Assembly: GCF_013391805.1 (NCBI RefSeq)
Contig: NZ_CP058364.1
Coordinates: 1,364,501 to 1,428,500 of the forward strand
Length of the DNA: 64,000 nucleotides
DNA from: Galbibacter sp. BG1
Lineage (GTDB): Bacteria > Bacteroidota > Bacteroidia > Flavobacteriales > Flavobacteriaceae
Direction: 5' to 3'
This document shows positions 27,934 through 36,547 of this stretch, in pieces. Position numbers and translations under genes: made by a program. The notes beneath the pieces were generated by a model, which saw only the letters and a program-made list of their open reading frames with translations, was not told the origin of the DNA and did no database searches. How positions within the stretch are numbered: position 1 is the stretch's first letter; each line of letters opens with the position of its first letter.

Positions 27934-28368
27934 ATGAAGAAGTTTATCCCCCTATTAGTTGGCTTATTTTTTTTAAGCTTGGCTTCCTGCGAATTATCGG
28001 ATGATGACGGAACCAATTTTGTTTATGAGGCAGTAGAAATAACCAACGCGAAAGTGCCCGATACTTTTGAGCTTGGCAAGGTGTACCAAATAGATTTTAA
28101 TTATGCCATCCCAACCGACTGTTATATCTACAATGGTTTTGAATTTGAACCAACTGATAAAACAGAACGTGCTATCTTTGCAATATCATCTGTTATAGAA
28201 AGGGACGATTGTAAAGAGATTGTAGATGGCGAAGGGACAGATAGTTTTAATTTCGAAGTAAGATATACCGATACTTACACCTTCAACTTTTATACAGGAG
28301 AAGATGAAAATGGAGAAAAACAATATCTTACTTACGAGGTTCCGGTAAAACAGTCAGTTAGAAATTAA
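27934..28368 (+). CDS. Small lipoprotein, unknown function
   Basis: 144 residues. N-terminal lipobox LSLASC (Cys19) followed by ELSDDDG. The mature part is acidic and predicted to be beta-rich, with two cysteines (CYIYNGFEF and DDCKEIV) that could form a disulfide. No family recognised beyond similarity in style to small flavobacterial lipoproteins. It is followed after 23 bases by the sigma factor gene and may be co-transcribed with it, which would place it in an envelope-stress unit. Confidence 0.65.
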   Translation: MKKFIPLLVGLFFLSLASCELSDDDGTNFVYEAVEITNAKVPDTFELGKVYQIDFNYAIPTDCYIYNGFEFEPTDKTERAIFAISSVIERDDCKEIVDGEGTDSFNFEVRYTDTYTFNFYTGEDENGEKQYLTYEVPVKQSVRN

Positions 28369-28391
28369 TTTAAAATAACCTTGCTATAAGA

Positions 28392-28934
28392 GTGAGTCTG
28401 GAAGAACTCATAGAACGGTGTAAGCGGCAAGATAGAAAGGCACAAGAGCAATTATATAAACTTTTTAGTTCTAAATTGTTTAGTATGTGCCTTAAATATT
28501 CGCGTACACAAACCGAGGCAGAAGACAATCTGCACGATAGCTTTATGGTTATTTTTAACAAAATTGATAAATACAATTTTAAGGGTTCTTTTGAAGGTTG
28601 GTTAAAGCGGGTAACCGTAAATACGGTACTTCAAAAATATAGAAAAGAAGGTGCATTCGATGTTTTACCCAATAATTTGGAGTCGGAAGTGGTGGTCGAG
28701 ATCGAAGAAGAATCTATTTCCTTGGATTACCTATTAAATTTAATTCGGGAATTGCCAGATAGATACCGCCTCACTTTCAATTTGTACGTTATGGATGGCT
28801 ATTCCCACAAAGAAATTGCCTCCATGCTGGAAATTAGCGAAGGCACTTCCAAATCTAATCTGGCACGGGCTAAAATGGCCTTAAGAAATAAAATAGAAGA
28901 AGATAGAATTAATAAAGAAGCAAATTCGGTTTAG
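28392..28934 (+). CDS. RNA polymerase ECF-type sigma factor
   Basis: 180 residues, starting with GTG at 28392. Region 2 (~9-75: EQLYKLFSSKLFSMCLKYSR...DNLHDSFMVIFNKI..F.GSFEGWLKRVTVN) and region 4 (~115-165: LPDRYRLTFNLYVMDGYSHKEIASMLEISEGTSKSNLARAK) are complete, with no extra C-terminal domain. Group 4 sigma of the kind paired in Bacteroidota with a membrane protein encoded just downstream; the next gene (50 bases on) fits. Target promoters unknown. Confidence 0.92.
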   Translation: MSLEELIERCKRQDRKAQEQLYKLFSSKLFSMCLKYSRTQTEAEDNLHDSFMVIFNKIDKYNFKGSFEGWLKRVTVNTVLQKYRKEGAFDVLPNNLESEVVVEIEEESISLDYLLNLIRELPDRYRLTFNLYVMDGYSHKEIASMLEISEGTSKSNLARAKMALRNKIEEDRINKEANSV

Positions 28935-28984
28935 TAACCGATTGTTTTCAATTTTTAAATGCCCTAGGGTATTTCAGTAATAAA

Positions 28985-30511
28985 ATGAGCAATAAAAAGA
29001 ACATAGAGCGCTTATTCCAAGAGAAGTTCAAAGATTTTGAAGCTACTCCTCCAAAACACGTTTGGGGTGCTATTGAGACTTCTTTAAACGAGAAAAACAG
29101 CAAAAGCCGAAAGGTTATTCCTTTGTGGTGGCAATTGGGAGGGGCTGCAGCCGCTATAATCTTGTTGGCCCTGTTGGGAAATTTATTTTTATTCCCTTCG
29201 GAAGTGGATATTCCCTCTACACAAACAATTACCGATAAAGAAATAAAGCAGGAAGTTGAAAAAGATACTAAGGATACAAATGTTGTAGAAAGCAACACGG
29301 AAGAAGCTATTGTAAATACTGAAGCTTCCGAAGAAAAAGGTTTGCCTACTTCGGAAAAGTCAATAAAAACGACTAATGTAATTGTAACTACTTCGGAAAG
29401 CAACTCTTCCGAAGTAAATGATTCAACAAAAAATCAAAAAGAATATCAATCTACCGTGGCCGAAACCAATGGTGATGGTTCCCGTAGGCCTGAATATAAC
29501 AAATCTTTGGGTGGAGGAGCTGGAAATAATATCGCTGGAGAGGAATCAACGGTTGCACAAGACGCAATTGCAAATAATTTAGACACGCCGGATAAATTGG
29601 ATAAAACGGAAATGGAAAAAAGTGTAGTAGGCGATACCAATCAATCCCTAGCAGAGGCGTCTACAAATACTAACACAGATGAGCGTGATGAGGTTGATGA
29701 AAACGAGGATAAACCATCTATTTTTGAAGTGGTGGATGCCATGAACGAGGAGGAAGCTGTAGCGGAAGTGGAAAGTGTAAATAGACCAAAATGGGCTGTG
29801 AGTCCGAACGTAGCTCCAATTTATTACAATTCTTTAAGTGAAGGTTCTCCAATTAGTCGTGATTTCTCTAATAATTCGAAAGAAGGGAAGGTCAATATGA
29901 GTTACGGGATTAACGTAGCCTATAACGTAAGTAAGCGATTGAGCATTCGCTCTGGGGTGAATAGTGTTAACATGAGTTATGCTACCAACGATATAGAATT
30001 TGCCCCGGTGGCAATTGCGACCAGTAGCAGTAACGATCAGTTATCGAATATCACCTTTAAGTCGGCCGAAAACTCCATAAGGGTAACCAATTCAAAAGCT
30101 CCGAACTTTAATGACATCAGTGAATTTGAATCCAAATCGGAGAATATTTCAGAAGGGGATATCAATCAGAAATTTGGATATTTAGAAGTGCCAATGGAGC
30201 TAAAATACCGTTTGATTGATAGAAAGTTGGGGCTGAATGTTATCGGTGGTTTTAGTTCTTTATTTCTTACGGACAACGAAGTTTCGTTGGAAACCAACAA
30301 CCTTTCCAATGAAGTAGGAGAGGCTAATAATTTAAACGATTTAAGTTTTAGTACGAATATTGGTTTAGGGTTAGATTATCAATTATCCAATCAATTCCTG
30401 TTGAATTTAGAGCCCATGTTTAAGTATCAACTCAATACGTTTTCCAGGGAAGATGGCGGGTTCTCTCCTTATATTCTAGGGGTTTACACGGGAATTAGTT
30501 TTAAGTTTTAA
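28985..30511 (+). CDS. Membrane-anchored, acidic-linker outer-membrane beta-barrel protein (candidate anti-sigma regulator)
   Basis: 508 residues with an unusual layout. Residues 1-45 are cytoplasmic and helical (IERLFQEKFKDFEATPPKHVWGAIE), a form seen in sigma-linked proteins of this phylum. One membrane helix follows (~49-70, WWQLGGAAAAIILLALLGNLFL). Residues ~75-280 are a Ser/Thr/Glu-rich low-complexity linker, and ~285-508 are a beta-barrel-like domain ending in an aromatic residue (TGISFKF). Position directly after the ECF sigma gene and the N-terminal tail suggest an anti-sigma role spanning the envelope. That role is inferred from arrangement. Confidence 0.7.
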   Translation: MSNKKNIERLFQEKFKDFEATPPKHVWGAIETSLNEKNSKSRKVIPLWWQLGGAAAAIILLALLGNLFLFPSEVDIPSTQTITDKEIKQEVEKDTKDTNVVESNTEEAIVNTEASEEKGLPTSEKSIKTTNVIVTTSESNSSEVNDSTKNQKEYQSTVAETNGDGSRRPEYNKSLGGGAGNNIAGEESTVAQDAIANNLDTPDKLDKTEMEKSVVGDTNQSLAEASTNTNTDERDEVDENEDKPSIFEVVDAMNEEEAVAEVESVNRPKWAVSPNVAPIYYNSLSEGSPISRDFSNNSKEGKVNMSYGINVAYNVSKRLSIRSGVNSVNMSYATNDIEFAPVAIATSSSNDQLSNITFKSAENSIRVTNSKAPNFNDISEFESKSENISEGDINQKFGYLEVPMELKYRLIDRKLGLNVIGGFSSLFLTDNEVSLETNNLSNEVGEANNLNDLSFSTNIGLGLDYQLSNQFLLNLEPMFKYQLNTFSREDGGFSPYILGVYTGISFKF

Positions 30512-30560
30512 GCTGTTTTACATGTCGAATTATTTTCTACTTTAGCGGAAATAATTTCAT

Positions 30561-31178
30561 ATGAAAAACAATTACTTACTGCTATTTCTACTTGTTGCTT
30601 TTCAGCTGAATGCTCAAAACGAGCAACCATCAAATTTTAGAATTGCCATAAACGGAGGCTACAGTTATCGCATTGCTGAAGTATCGAATACGGATCCAGA
30701 ATTAAGAGATCTTGAAGAAGATTTAATGACAGGTTTTAACCTTGGTGTAGATGCCACATACTTCTTTAAACAAAATCCGAATTGGGGCTTAGGAATCGCT
30801 TACTCTTTCAGTAAATACGAAGTGAATGTGAATTCGTTCTTCGACAAAATTTACTTTAATTACGTAGGCGCTACGGCCAATTACAGGTATCTTTTTGGCG
30901 AGAACCATGGCTTGAAAGCTTCTTCCGGTTTTGGTCCGCTATTCTACTATGAATCTTTTAACTACAACAATTTTATAGCTACTACTATTGGATTTACCTT
31001 AGATGTCGGTTACGATTATTATATTTCCCGAAGAATAGCAATTGGAGCGGAAATCGGATTCTTAGCAGCAAATATTAATACAATTACAGATCACTACGGT
31101 GAGGAGTATAATATTGAAGAAATGCCTATTAGCGGTACCCGACTCGATTTTAACCTCGAAATAAGCTATAATTGGTAG
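30561..31178 (+). CDS. Outer-membrane beta-barrel protein (porin-like)
   Basis: 205 residues with a signal peptide (ends LNAQ, residue ~19). The mature part is a small 8-strand-style barrel: N-G-G-Y-S-Y-R, G-x-x-Y-S-F-S, N-Y-R-Y-L-F-G, G-x-G-P-L, D-V-G-Y-D-Y-Y-I-S-R-R, with alternating aromatic residues and the C-terminal N-L-E-I-S-Y-N-W. Matches the outer-membrane protein beta-barrel class common in Bacteroidota. Last gene of the sigma factor group, 49 bases after the previous barrel gene. Specific function unknown. Confidence 0.75.
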   Translation: MKNNYLLLFLLVAFQLNAQNEQPSNFRIAINGGYSYRIAEVSNTDPELRDLEEDLMTGFNLGVDATYFFKQNPNWGLGIAYSFSKYEVNVNSFFDKIYFNYVGATANYRYLFGENHGLKASSGFGPLFYYESFNYNNFIATTIGFTLDVGYDYYISRRIAIGAEIGFLAANINTITDHYGEEYNIEEMPISGTRLDFNLEISYNW

Positions 31179-31187
31179 GCGAAAATA

Positions 31188-31925
31188 TTATTCTACTAAT
31201 TTTTTTAAAATCATTTCCCGAGAGGTCTCTTTTAATTTGGTGCTTGCTTTGGCATCCAAACCCTTTGTTTCGAGAAACGGGAGCACCACTGCCCTCATTT
31301 TTCCTGGGGAACCACTAAAAAATTCGTAGGAAAAACGTTTTTTATTATCCAAAAAAGCAATGGGTATTATAGGTATTTGGTGTTCAATAGCCAATCGGAA
31401 GGCACCGTCTTTAAATTCATCTAGAACGGTATTGGTGTCGTCGGGAACGCCGCCTTCTGGAAAAATGCAAATGCTCAAGCCTTGATTTAATCTCCTTTGT
31501 GCACTTTTGTATACGGCAGTTCTACTTTGTGCAGAATTTCGGTCTACCAAAATACAGGCACGCTTGTAAAAAAAACCGAATATTGGTATTTTAACCAACT
31601 CTTTTTTCCCTACAAAAACAAAAGGATTTTTAGAAACCTTCAGCATCATCATAATATCTGCCATAGAAGTATGGTTTGCTATAAGCATATAACTCTTTCC
31701 TTTGATAATTTCTTCTTCCTTTTTAATCTTCGGAATAAAAAACATACCATACAGTACAAAATTTGCCCAAATATTTCTTGCTATCCAAAAAAACTGAGGA
31801 TACAGGCGTTCGCTAGAGGTTAGAATCAAAAGAACTGGGAAAAAAAGAACGATTGGTATGGCTACGAGCAAGTAGAACCAAATTCGATACAAAAGCTGAA
31901 AAAAGCGCAGAAAGAATGTAATCAT
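31188..31925 (-). CDS. plsC: 1-acyl-sn-glycerol-3-phosphate acyltransferase
   Basis: 245 residues from ATG 31925; a TTG at 31943 would add six residues but has no support. N-terminal membrane segment (~12-38). Motif I NHTSMAD (H-x4-D catalytic pair), motif II around LVDRNSAQSR and motif III FPEGGVPDD (usually FPEGT) are visible. It makes phosphatidic acid from lysophosphatidic acid for phospholipid synthesis at the inner membrane. It is divergent from trpS and stands alone. The Gly in place of Thr in motif III is a modest departure. Confidence 0.9.
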   Translation of the reverse strand: MITFFLRFFQLLYRIWFYLLVAIPIVLFFPVLLILTSSERLYPQFFWIARNIWANFVLYGMFFIPKIKKEEEIIKGKSYMLIANHTSMADIMMMLKVSKNPFVFVGKKELVKIPIFGFFYKRACILVDRNSAQSRTAVYKSAQRRLNQGLSICIFPEGGVPDDTNTVLDEFKDGAFRLAIEHQIPIIPIAFLDNKKRFSYEFFSGSPGKMRAVVLPFLETKGLDAKASTKLKETSREMILKKLVE

Positions 31926-31970
31926 GGAGTCAAAAATAAACAATTGTTACTTACTTTTTCCAAAACATCA

Positions 31971-31978
31971 TACCTTTG
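31971..31978 (+). promoter_or_regulatory. trpS -7 promoter element
   Basis: TACCTTTG matches TAnnTTTG exactly and lies 23 bases before the trpS ATG, in the 76-base divergent gap with plsC. Confidence 0.55.
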
Positions 31979-32001
31979 TGCTGTTGTTATAAAATTAGGA
32001 A

Positions 32002-32970
32002 ATGGCAAGAATACTTACAGGAATACAAAGTACAGGAACACCACATTTAGGAAATTTGTTGGGAGCTATTATTCCAGCAATCGAAATGTCGGAAAAGGCA
32101 GAAAATGAATCTTTTCTTTTTATCGCAGATATGCATTCCTTGACGCAAATAAAGGACGGGAATGTATTAAAAAATAACACTTATAATGTTGCGGCAACAT
32201 GGTTGGCCTTTGGCTTGGATATTAACAGGGTTGTTTTTTATAGACAGAGCGATGTTCCACAAACTACAGAATTGACCTGGTATTTAAGCTGCTATTTTCC
32301 ATATCAGCGCCTTACCCTCGCTCATTCGTTTAAAGATAAAGCAGACCGTTTGGAGGATGTTAATGCAGGACTTTTTACCTATCCAATGTTAATGGCTGCC
32401 GATATCCTGCTATATGATGCTGAAATTGTTCCGGTAGGGAAAGACCAAATGCAGCATATTGAAATAACAAGGGATGTGGCTTCCAGAATGCATACGCAAA
32501 TTGGGGAAACTTTCGTAATTCCAGAAGGGAAGGTGCAAGAACAAACCATGTACATTCCAGGGACAGACGGTGAAAAAATGAGCAAGTCGCGTAACAACTT
32601 TATTAATATTTTTCTTCCAGATAAAAAATTGCGCAAGCAGGTAATGAGTATCGAAACGGACAGTACACCACTGGAAGAACCTAAAAATCCAGATACCTGC
32701 AATGTTTTTTCTCTTTATAAATTGTTGGCATCACCTAAACAAATTGCTGAAATGCGTAAAAATTACGAGGCAGGAGGCTATGGCTATGGCCATGCCAAGC
32801 AAGCCCTTTTTGAGTTAATTTGCAATAAATATGCAACTCCACGGGAGCGCTTTAATTATTATATGGATAATTTAAATGAAATTGACGAAGCCTTGGCTAT
32901 CGGAGCCGAAAAAGCACGAAAGGTGGCGAATGAAACCTTGGCAAGAGTAAGAAGTAAAATAGGGTATTAA
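32002..32970 (+). CDS. trpS: Tryptophan--tRNA ligase
   Basis: 322 residues, typical for bacterial TrpRS. The class I HIGH region appears as TGTPHLGNLLGA and the KMSKS loop as EKMSKSRNNF. A-D-M-H-S-L-T and the GKDQMQHIEITRD motif that binds tryptophan and ATP are conserved. It charges tRNA-Trp. Its stop overlaps the stop of the convergent dprA by four bases. Confidence 0.98.
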   Translation: MARILTGIQSTGTPHLGNLLGAIIPAIEMSEKAENESFLFIADMHSLTQIKDGNVLKNNTYNVAATWLAFGLDINRVVFYRQSDVPQTTELTWYLSCYFPYQRLTLAHSFKDKADRLEDVNAGLFTYPMLMAADILLYDAEIVPVGKDQMQHIEITRDVASRMHTQIGETFVIPEGKVQEQTMYIPGTDGEKMSKSRNNFINIFLPDKKLRKQVMSIETDSTPLEEPKNPDTCNVFSLYKLLASPKQIAEMRKNYEAGGYGYGHAKQALFELICNKYATPRERFNYYMDNLNEIDEALAIGAEKARKVANETLARVRSKIGY

Positions 32971-34076
32971 ACAGCTTCAAACAATTTTCCGGGTAACGGG
33001 CGTACCAAGCCTTTCATTTCCATACCCAGTAAAATCGAAGTGAGTTTATGAACTGGAATTTGGCAATCTAAAGCAATGACATCCAAAAGTTCTTTTCCAT
33101 TTTTTTGGAGGTAATCAAAAATAGGCTGTTCGTCTGGGTTTAATTCTGCAAATAGCTGCTTTTGTACCCCTTTTTTATTGGATTCTTCTAGCTCCCATCC
33201 CAAAATATATACAAGATCTGCTGCAGAAGTCAGCATGTGTGCTTGCTGCGTTTTAATGAGATTGTTACAACCCTCGCTATATTTGTCTTTAGTTCTGCCC
33301 GGTGTTGCAAATACTTCCCGGTTGTAAGACAGTGCAATATCTGCGGTAACCAAACTACCTCCTTTTTGAGCGGACTCTATCACCACAGTGGCATCTGCCA
33401 AACCTGCGATAATCCTATTTCTTCTTAAAAAGTGGTTACGTTCTGGCTCTACATCACTCCAAAAATCGGTTATAAAGCCTCCACGATCCATCATTTGCCT
33501 CATGTACTTTTTATGTGCTTTTGGATAGACTTTATTCAACCCATGGGCTAAACAGCCAATGGTCTGCAACTCATTTTTCATAGCCGATTTATGGGCGCAA
33601 ATATCTACTCCATAGGCAAAACCACTTACTATAGTAGGATTAAAGGGAGAAATAGCGTCTACAAACTCTTCACAAAATGCAGCACCATAAGAAGTAACTT
33701 GCCGCGTGCCCACCACACTTATTATTTTCTGGGCAGGGGCGTTGAGGTTTATGACTCCATCATAAAATAAAAGAATAGGGCCGTCTACACAATGCTTTAA
33801 ATTTGTTGGGTAGTTGGCTTCAAAAAAGGCGGTAGTTTGAATATCGTTTTGTTGAATATAGGCCAGTTCTTTTTCTGCCTGTTTTAAATTATTTTCATCT
33901 AAAATATTAGCCACCATAAAACTTCCCAATCCGTCTATGGCCAAAAGGTTTTTTCGCTTTTCTTTAAACACATTCTCTGCCGATCCGCAATGTTGAAGCA
34001 GTTTTTTGGCCGTAATATCCCCAATTTTTGGTGCTTTTTGTAACGCCAGTAAAAAAAATAATTCTTTTTCTGTCAT
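32967..34076 (-). CDS. dprA: DNA-processing protein DprA
   Basis: 369 residues. An N-terminal helix-hairpin-helix-like region (KIGDITAKKLLQ, DGLGSFMVANIL) precedes the Rossmann core with SVVGTRQVTSYG, SGFAYGVDICAH, and GGSLVTADIALSYNREVFATPG. A C-terminal winged-helix segment (~300-365) completes the family layout. It loads RecA onto incoming single-stranded DNA in natural transformation. It stands alone here; competence pilus genes are not in the window. Convergent with trpS, with overlapping stops. Confidence 0.96.
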   Translation of the reverse strand: MTEKELFFLLALQKAPKIGDITAKKLLQHCGSAENVFKEKRKNLLAIDGLGSFMVANILDENNLKQAEKELAYIQQNDIQTTAFFEANYPTNLKHCVDGPILLFYDGVINLNAPAQKIISVVGTRQVTSYGAAFCEEFVDAISPFNPTIVSGFAYGVDICAHKSAMKNELQTIGCLAHGLNKVYPKAHKKYMRQMMDRGGFITDFWSDVEPERNHFLRRNRIIAGLADATVVIESAQKGGSLVTADIALSYNREVFATPGRTKDKYSEGCNNLIKTQQAHMLTSAADLVYILGWELEESNKKGVQKQLFAELNPDEQPIFDYLQKNGKELLDVIALDCQIPVHKLTSILLGMEMKGLVRPLPGKLFEAV

Positions 34077-34181
34077 CTAAACAAATGATTTTCAACTTTA
34101 AAAGTATCGAAAAAAAACTACTGTTAATAAAAACTGAAAAAGTATTTTTAAATCAATTCGATTTTTTTACATCTTTGCCAT

Positions 34182-35123
34182 ATGCGAATAGAGAACTACA
34201 TCAGCGATTTGTTATATAGATACGAGTGTGTAACAGTGCCCGGTTTTGGAGCTTTTATTACCCAATACCAACCGGCGAAGGTACATTCCAATACAAACGC
34301 TTTCTATCCGCCTTCAAAATCAATTGCTTTTAACGAGCAATTAAAATCCAACGACGGTCTTTTAACCAAATACATTGCAGAAGTTTTAAAAATTTCTTTT
34401 GAAGAAGCTTCGCAAAAAGTGGAAACCACGGTACTTACCTGGAAAAAAGCTTTGGAAGTCAATGAAAAAATTGAGCTTAAAAATATTGGGGAGTTATGGT
34501 TGGGTGCTGAACGTAAAATTCTTTTTCAGCCATCGTACCACCTAAATTATTTAACTTCTTCATTTGGGTTGTCTTCTTTTGTAACTCCTGCGGTTACCAG
34601 GGAAGAGCTTAAAAAAGAAGTGGAAGCGTTGGAAGAAAAAGCTCCGGTTGCCTTTACACCAGAGCGCCGCAAGAGCCGTTCCTATTTAAAATATGCGGCT
34701 GTATTTTTATTAACCATTTCCGCTGGTACCATAGGATATAGGTTTGTGGATATTCAGCAAAGGGAAAATGTTCAAGTTGCACAGCAAGAAGCACAACAGC
34801 AAATAGAAAGAGATATCCAAAAGGCTACTTTCTTCGATACTACACCTTTGGAAATTCCTTCCATCATTTTAAAAGTAGAAAAACAACCTTTAAAGTATCA
34901 TGTTATTGCGGGTGCTTTTAGAGTGGAAGAAAATGCTGATAAACGTGTTAAACAACTGCAAGATAAAGGGTTTGAGGCTGAACGTATTGGAAAAAACAAA
35001 TACGGTTTGCATCAGGTAACCTATGCAAGTTTTGCTGAAGTTCCTTCAGCTCTAGAGTTTTTACGTAAAATTAAAAGGGAAGAATCTCCTGAAGCTTGGT
35101 TGCTGGTAGACGAGCTGGATTAG
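34182..35123 (+). CDS. HU-CCDC81 and SPOR domain protein
   Basis: 313 residues. Residues 1-60 and ~60-130 resemble the paired HU-CCDC81 domains of bacterial proteins (ISDLLYRYECVTVPGFGAFI; NEKIELKNIGELWLG), followed by a membrane helix (~168-187) and a SPOR domain (~235-310: YHVIAGAFRVEENADKRVKQLQ). Known: this family links a cytoplasmic HU-like module to periplasmic peptidoglycan binding at division sites. A near-consensus -7 element (CATCTTTG, 34170-34177) ends five bases before the ATG, so the transcript may be nearly leaderless. Confidence 0.88.
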   Translation: MRIENYISDLLYRYECVTVPGFGAFITQYQPAKVHSNTNAFYPPSKSIAFNEQLKSNDGLLTKYIAEVLKISFEEASQKVETTVLTWKKALEVNEKIELKNIGELWLGAERKILFQPSYHLNYLTSSFGLSSFVTPAVTREELKKEVEALEEKAPVAFTPERRKSRSYLKYAAVFLLTISAGTIGYRFVDIQQRENVQVAQQEAQQQIERDIQKATFFDTTPLEIPSIILKVEKQPLKYHVIAGAFRVEENADKRVKQLQDKGFEAERIGKNKYGLHQVTYASFAEVPSALEFLRKIKREESPEAWLLVDELD

Positions 35124-35272
35124 TTTCTCATAATTTAATTTACGTTCACTTCGAACGAAAGTGAGAAGTCACATTTCGCTGAGTTTGTTATAAAAATTTT
35201 CAGCTCTACAGATCTTAATGATCAATTCGTATTCCGTTTAAAAATCAATTTTTATATTGAGGTATTAGAAAG

Positions 35273-35280
35273 TATCTTTG
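35273..35280 (+). promoter_or_regulatory. -7 promoter element for the thioesterase
   Basis: TATCTTTG matches TAnnTTTG exactly, 12 bases before the ATG at 35293. Confidence 0.5.
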
Positions 35281-35292
35281 CACAAAATTTAA

Positions 35293-35808
35293 ATGATGCA
35301 AGCAAAAACTCCGAGTGAATCGCGAACTATAATGACAGACCTTGTGTTGCCAAGTGAAACCAATCCGCTTAACAATCTTTTCGGGGGTGAACTTTTGGCA
35401 CGAATGGACCGAGCGGCAAGTATTGCTGCCAGACGTCATTCAAGAAGGGTTACCGTTACGGCTTCAGTTAATCATGTTGCCTTCAACAGGGCAATTCCGT
35501 TAGGAAGTGTGGTCACCGTAGAGGCATGTGTTTCGCGTGCTTTTAATAGTTCTATGGAAATTTATTTGGATGTTTGGATTGAAGATCGGGAAAATGGACA
35601 CCGAAGTAAAGCAAATGAAGCTATTTATACCTTTGTAGCCGTAGATGATACTGCAAAACCAGTAGCAGTGCCACCAATTACTCCAGAAACTAAGCTCGAA
35701 AAAGAGCGCTACGAAGCAGCGCTGCGTAGAAAACAGCTTAGCCTGGTATTGGCGGGTAAAATGAAGCCCAATGAAGCTACTGAGCTAAAGGCATTATTTA
35801 CCGAATAG
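35293..35808 (+). CDS. Acyl-CoA thioesterase (hotdog, YciA-like)
   Basis: 171 residues with the hotdog acyl-CoA hydrolase pattern: TDLVLPSETNPLNNLFGGELLARMDRAASIAARRHS, then V-x-H-V-A-F-N and a late Y-T-F-V-A-V-D. The N-x-x-N/D-x-x-x-G-G motif is the catalytic region. It hydrolyses acyl-CoA to free acid and CoA, with substrate range unknown. Two adjacent ATG codons could start it (35293 or 35296). Stands between the SPOR protein and the transporter without obvious operon links. Confidence 0.9.
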   Translation: MMQAKTPSESRTIMTDLVLPSETNPLNNLFGGELLARMDRAASIAARRHSRRVTVTASVNHVAFNRAIPLGSVVTVEACVSRAFNSSMEIYLDVWIEDRENGHRSKANEAIYTFVAVDDTAKPVAVPPITPETKLEKERYEAALRRKQLSLVLAGKMKPNEATELKALFTE

Positions 35809-35886
35809 GCTGGGTTTAATTTTTTGGTTTGGAATTCATTTCTTTCGTGTCTTTTGAGAAGGATTTCATTATTCAACTAAAGCATT

Positions 35887-36531
35887 ATGGAAGCAATTTT
35901 AACAGCAGATCAAAAGAAGAATTTTAAAATCGCCTTTACACTTGCCGTATTTACCATTGCTTATAATCTCATAGAAGGATTAATTTCAACTTATTTAGGA
36001 TTTGAAGACGAAAGTCTTGCTCTTTTTGGTTTTGGTTCCGATAGTTTTATTGAAGTCATTTCTGGACTCGGAATAGCCCATATGATTTTAAGAATACAAA
36101 ACAACCCTGAAAGTAATCGGGATGATTTTGAACGTACAGCGTTGCGGGTTACAGGAACGGCCTTCTATATTTTGGTTGGAGGTCTTGTATTAACTAGTAT
36201 TTACAATATTTGGACCGGGCATAAACCGTTGACTACTTTTTGGGGAGTGATAATATCTGTAATTTCCATTTTAGTGATGTGGATTTTAGTTCTTTGGAAA
36301 CGCAAAGTAGGCAAGGAGCTGAATTCTTCTCCTATTCTGGCAGACGCCAATTGTACGTTGGTGTGCGTCTATATGTCGGTCATATTACTTTTGAGTAGCG
36401 GTATCCACGAATTGTTTGGTTTCCCGTATGTGGATAGCATCGGAACGCTCGCCTTGGCTTATTTTGCATACAAAGAAGGAAAAGAGTGTTTTGAAAAGGC
36501 GAGATCTGATAAACATTGTGGTTGCCATTAA
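35887..36531 (+). CDS. CDF-like cation transporter, transmembrane domain only
   Basis: 214 residues with six predicted helices. FGSDSFIEVISGLGIA corresponds to the metal-binding second helix of cation diffusion facilitators (D/H-x3-D/E), and ILADANCTLVCVYMS to the fifth-helix site, where the second Asp is replaced by Cys. The usual cytoplasmic C-terminal dimer domain is absent. Instead the tail ends HCGCH, a likely metal-binding cluster. Probably exports or senses a transition metal; the ion cannot be named. Confidence 0.8.
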   Translation: MEAILTADQKKNFKIAFTLAVFTIAYNLIEGLISTYLGFEDESLALFGFGSDSFIEVISGLGIAHMILRIQNNPESNRDDFERTALRVTGTAFYILVGGLVLTSIYNIWTGHKPLTTFWGVIISVISILVMWILVLWKRKVGKELNSSPILADANCTLVCVYMSVILLLSSGIHELFGFPYVDSIGTLALAYFAYKEGKECFEKARSDKHCGCH

Positions 36532-36547
36532 TTTCTAGAATGGCACA

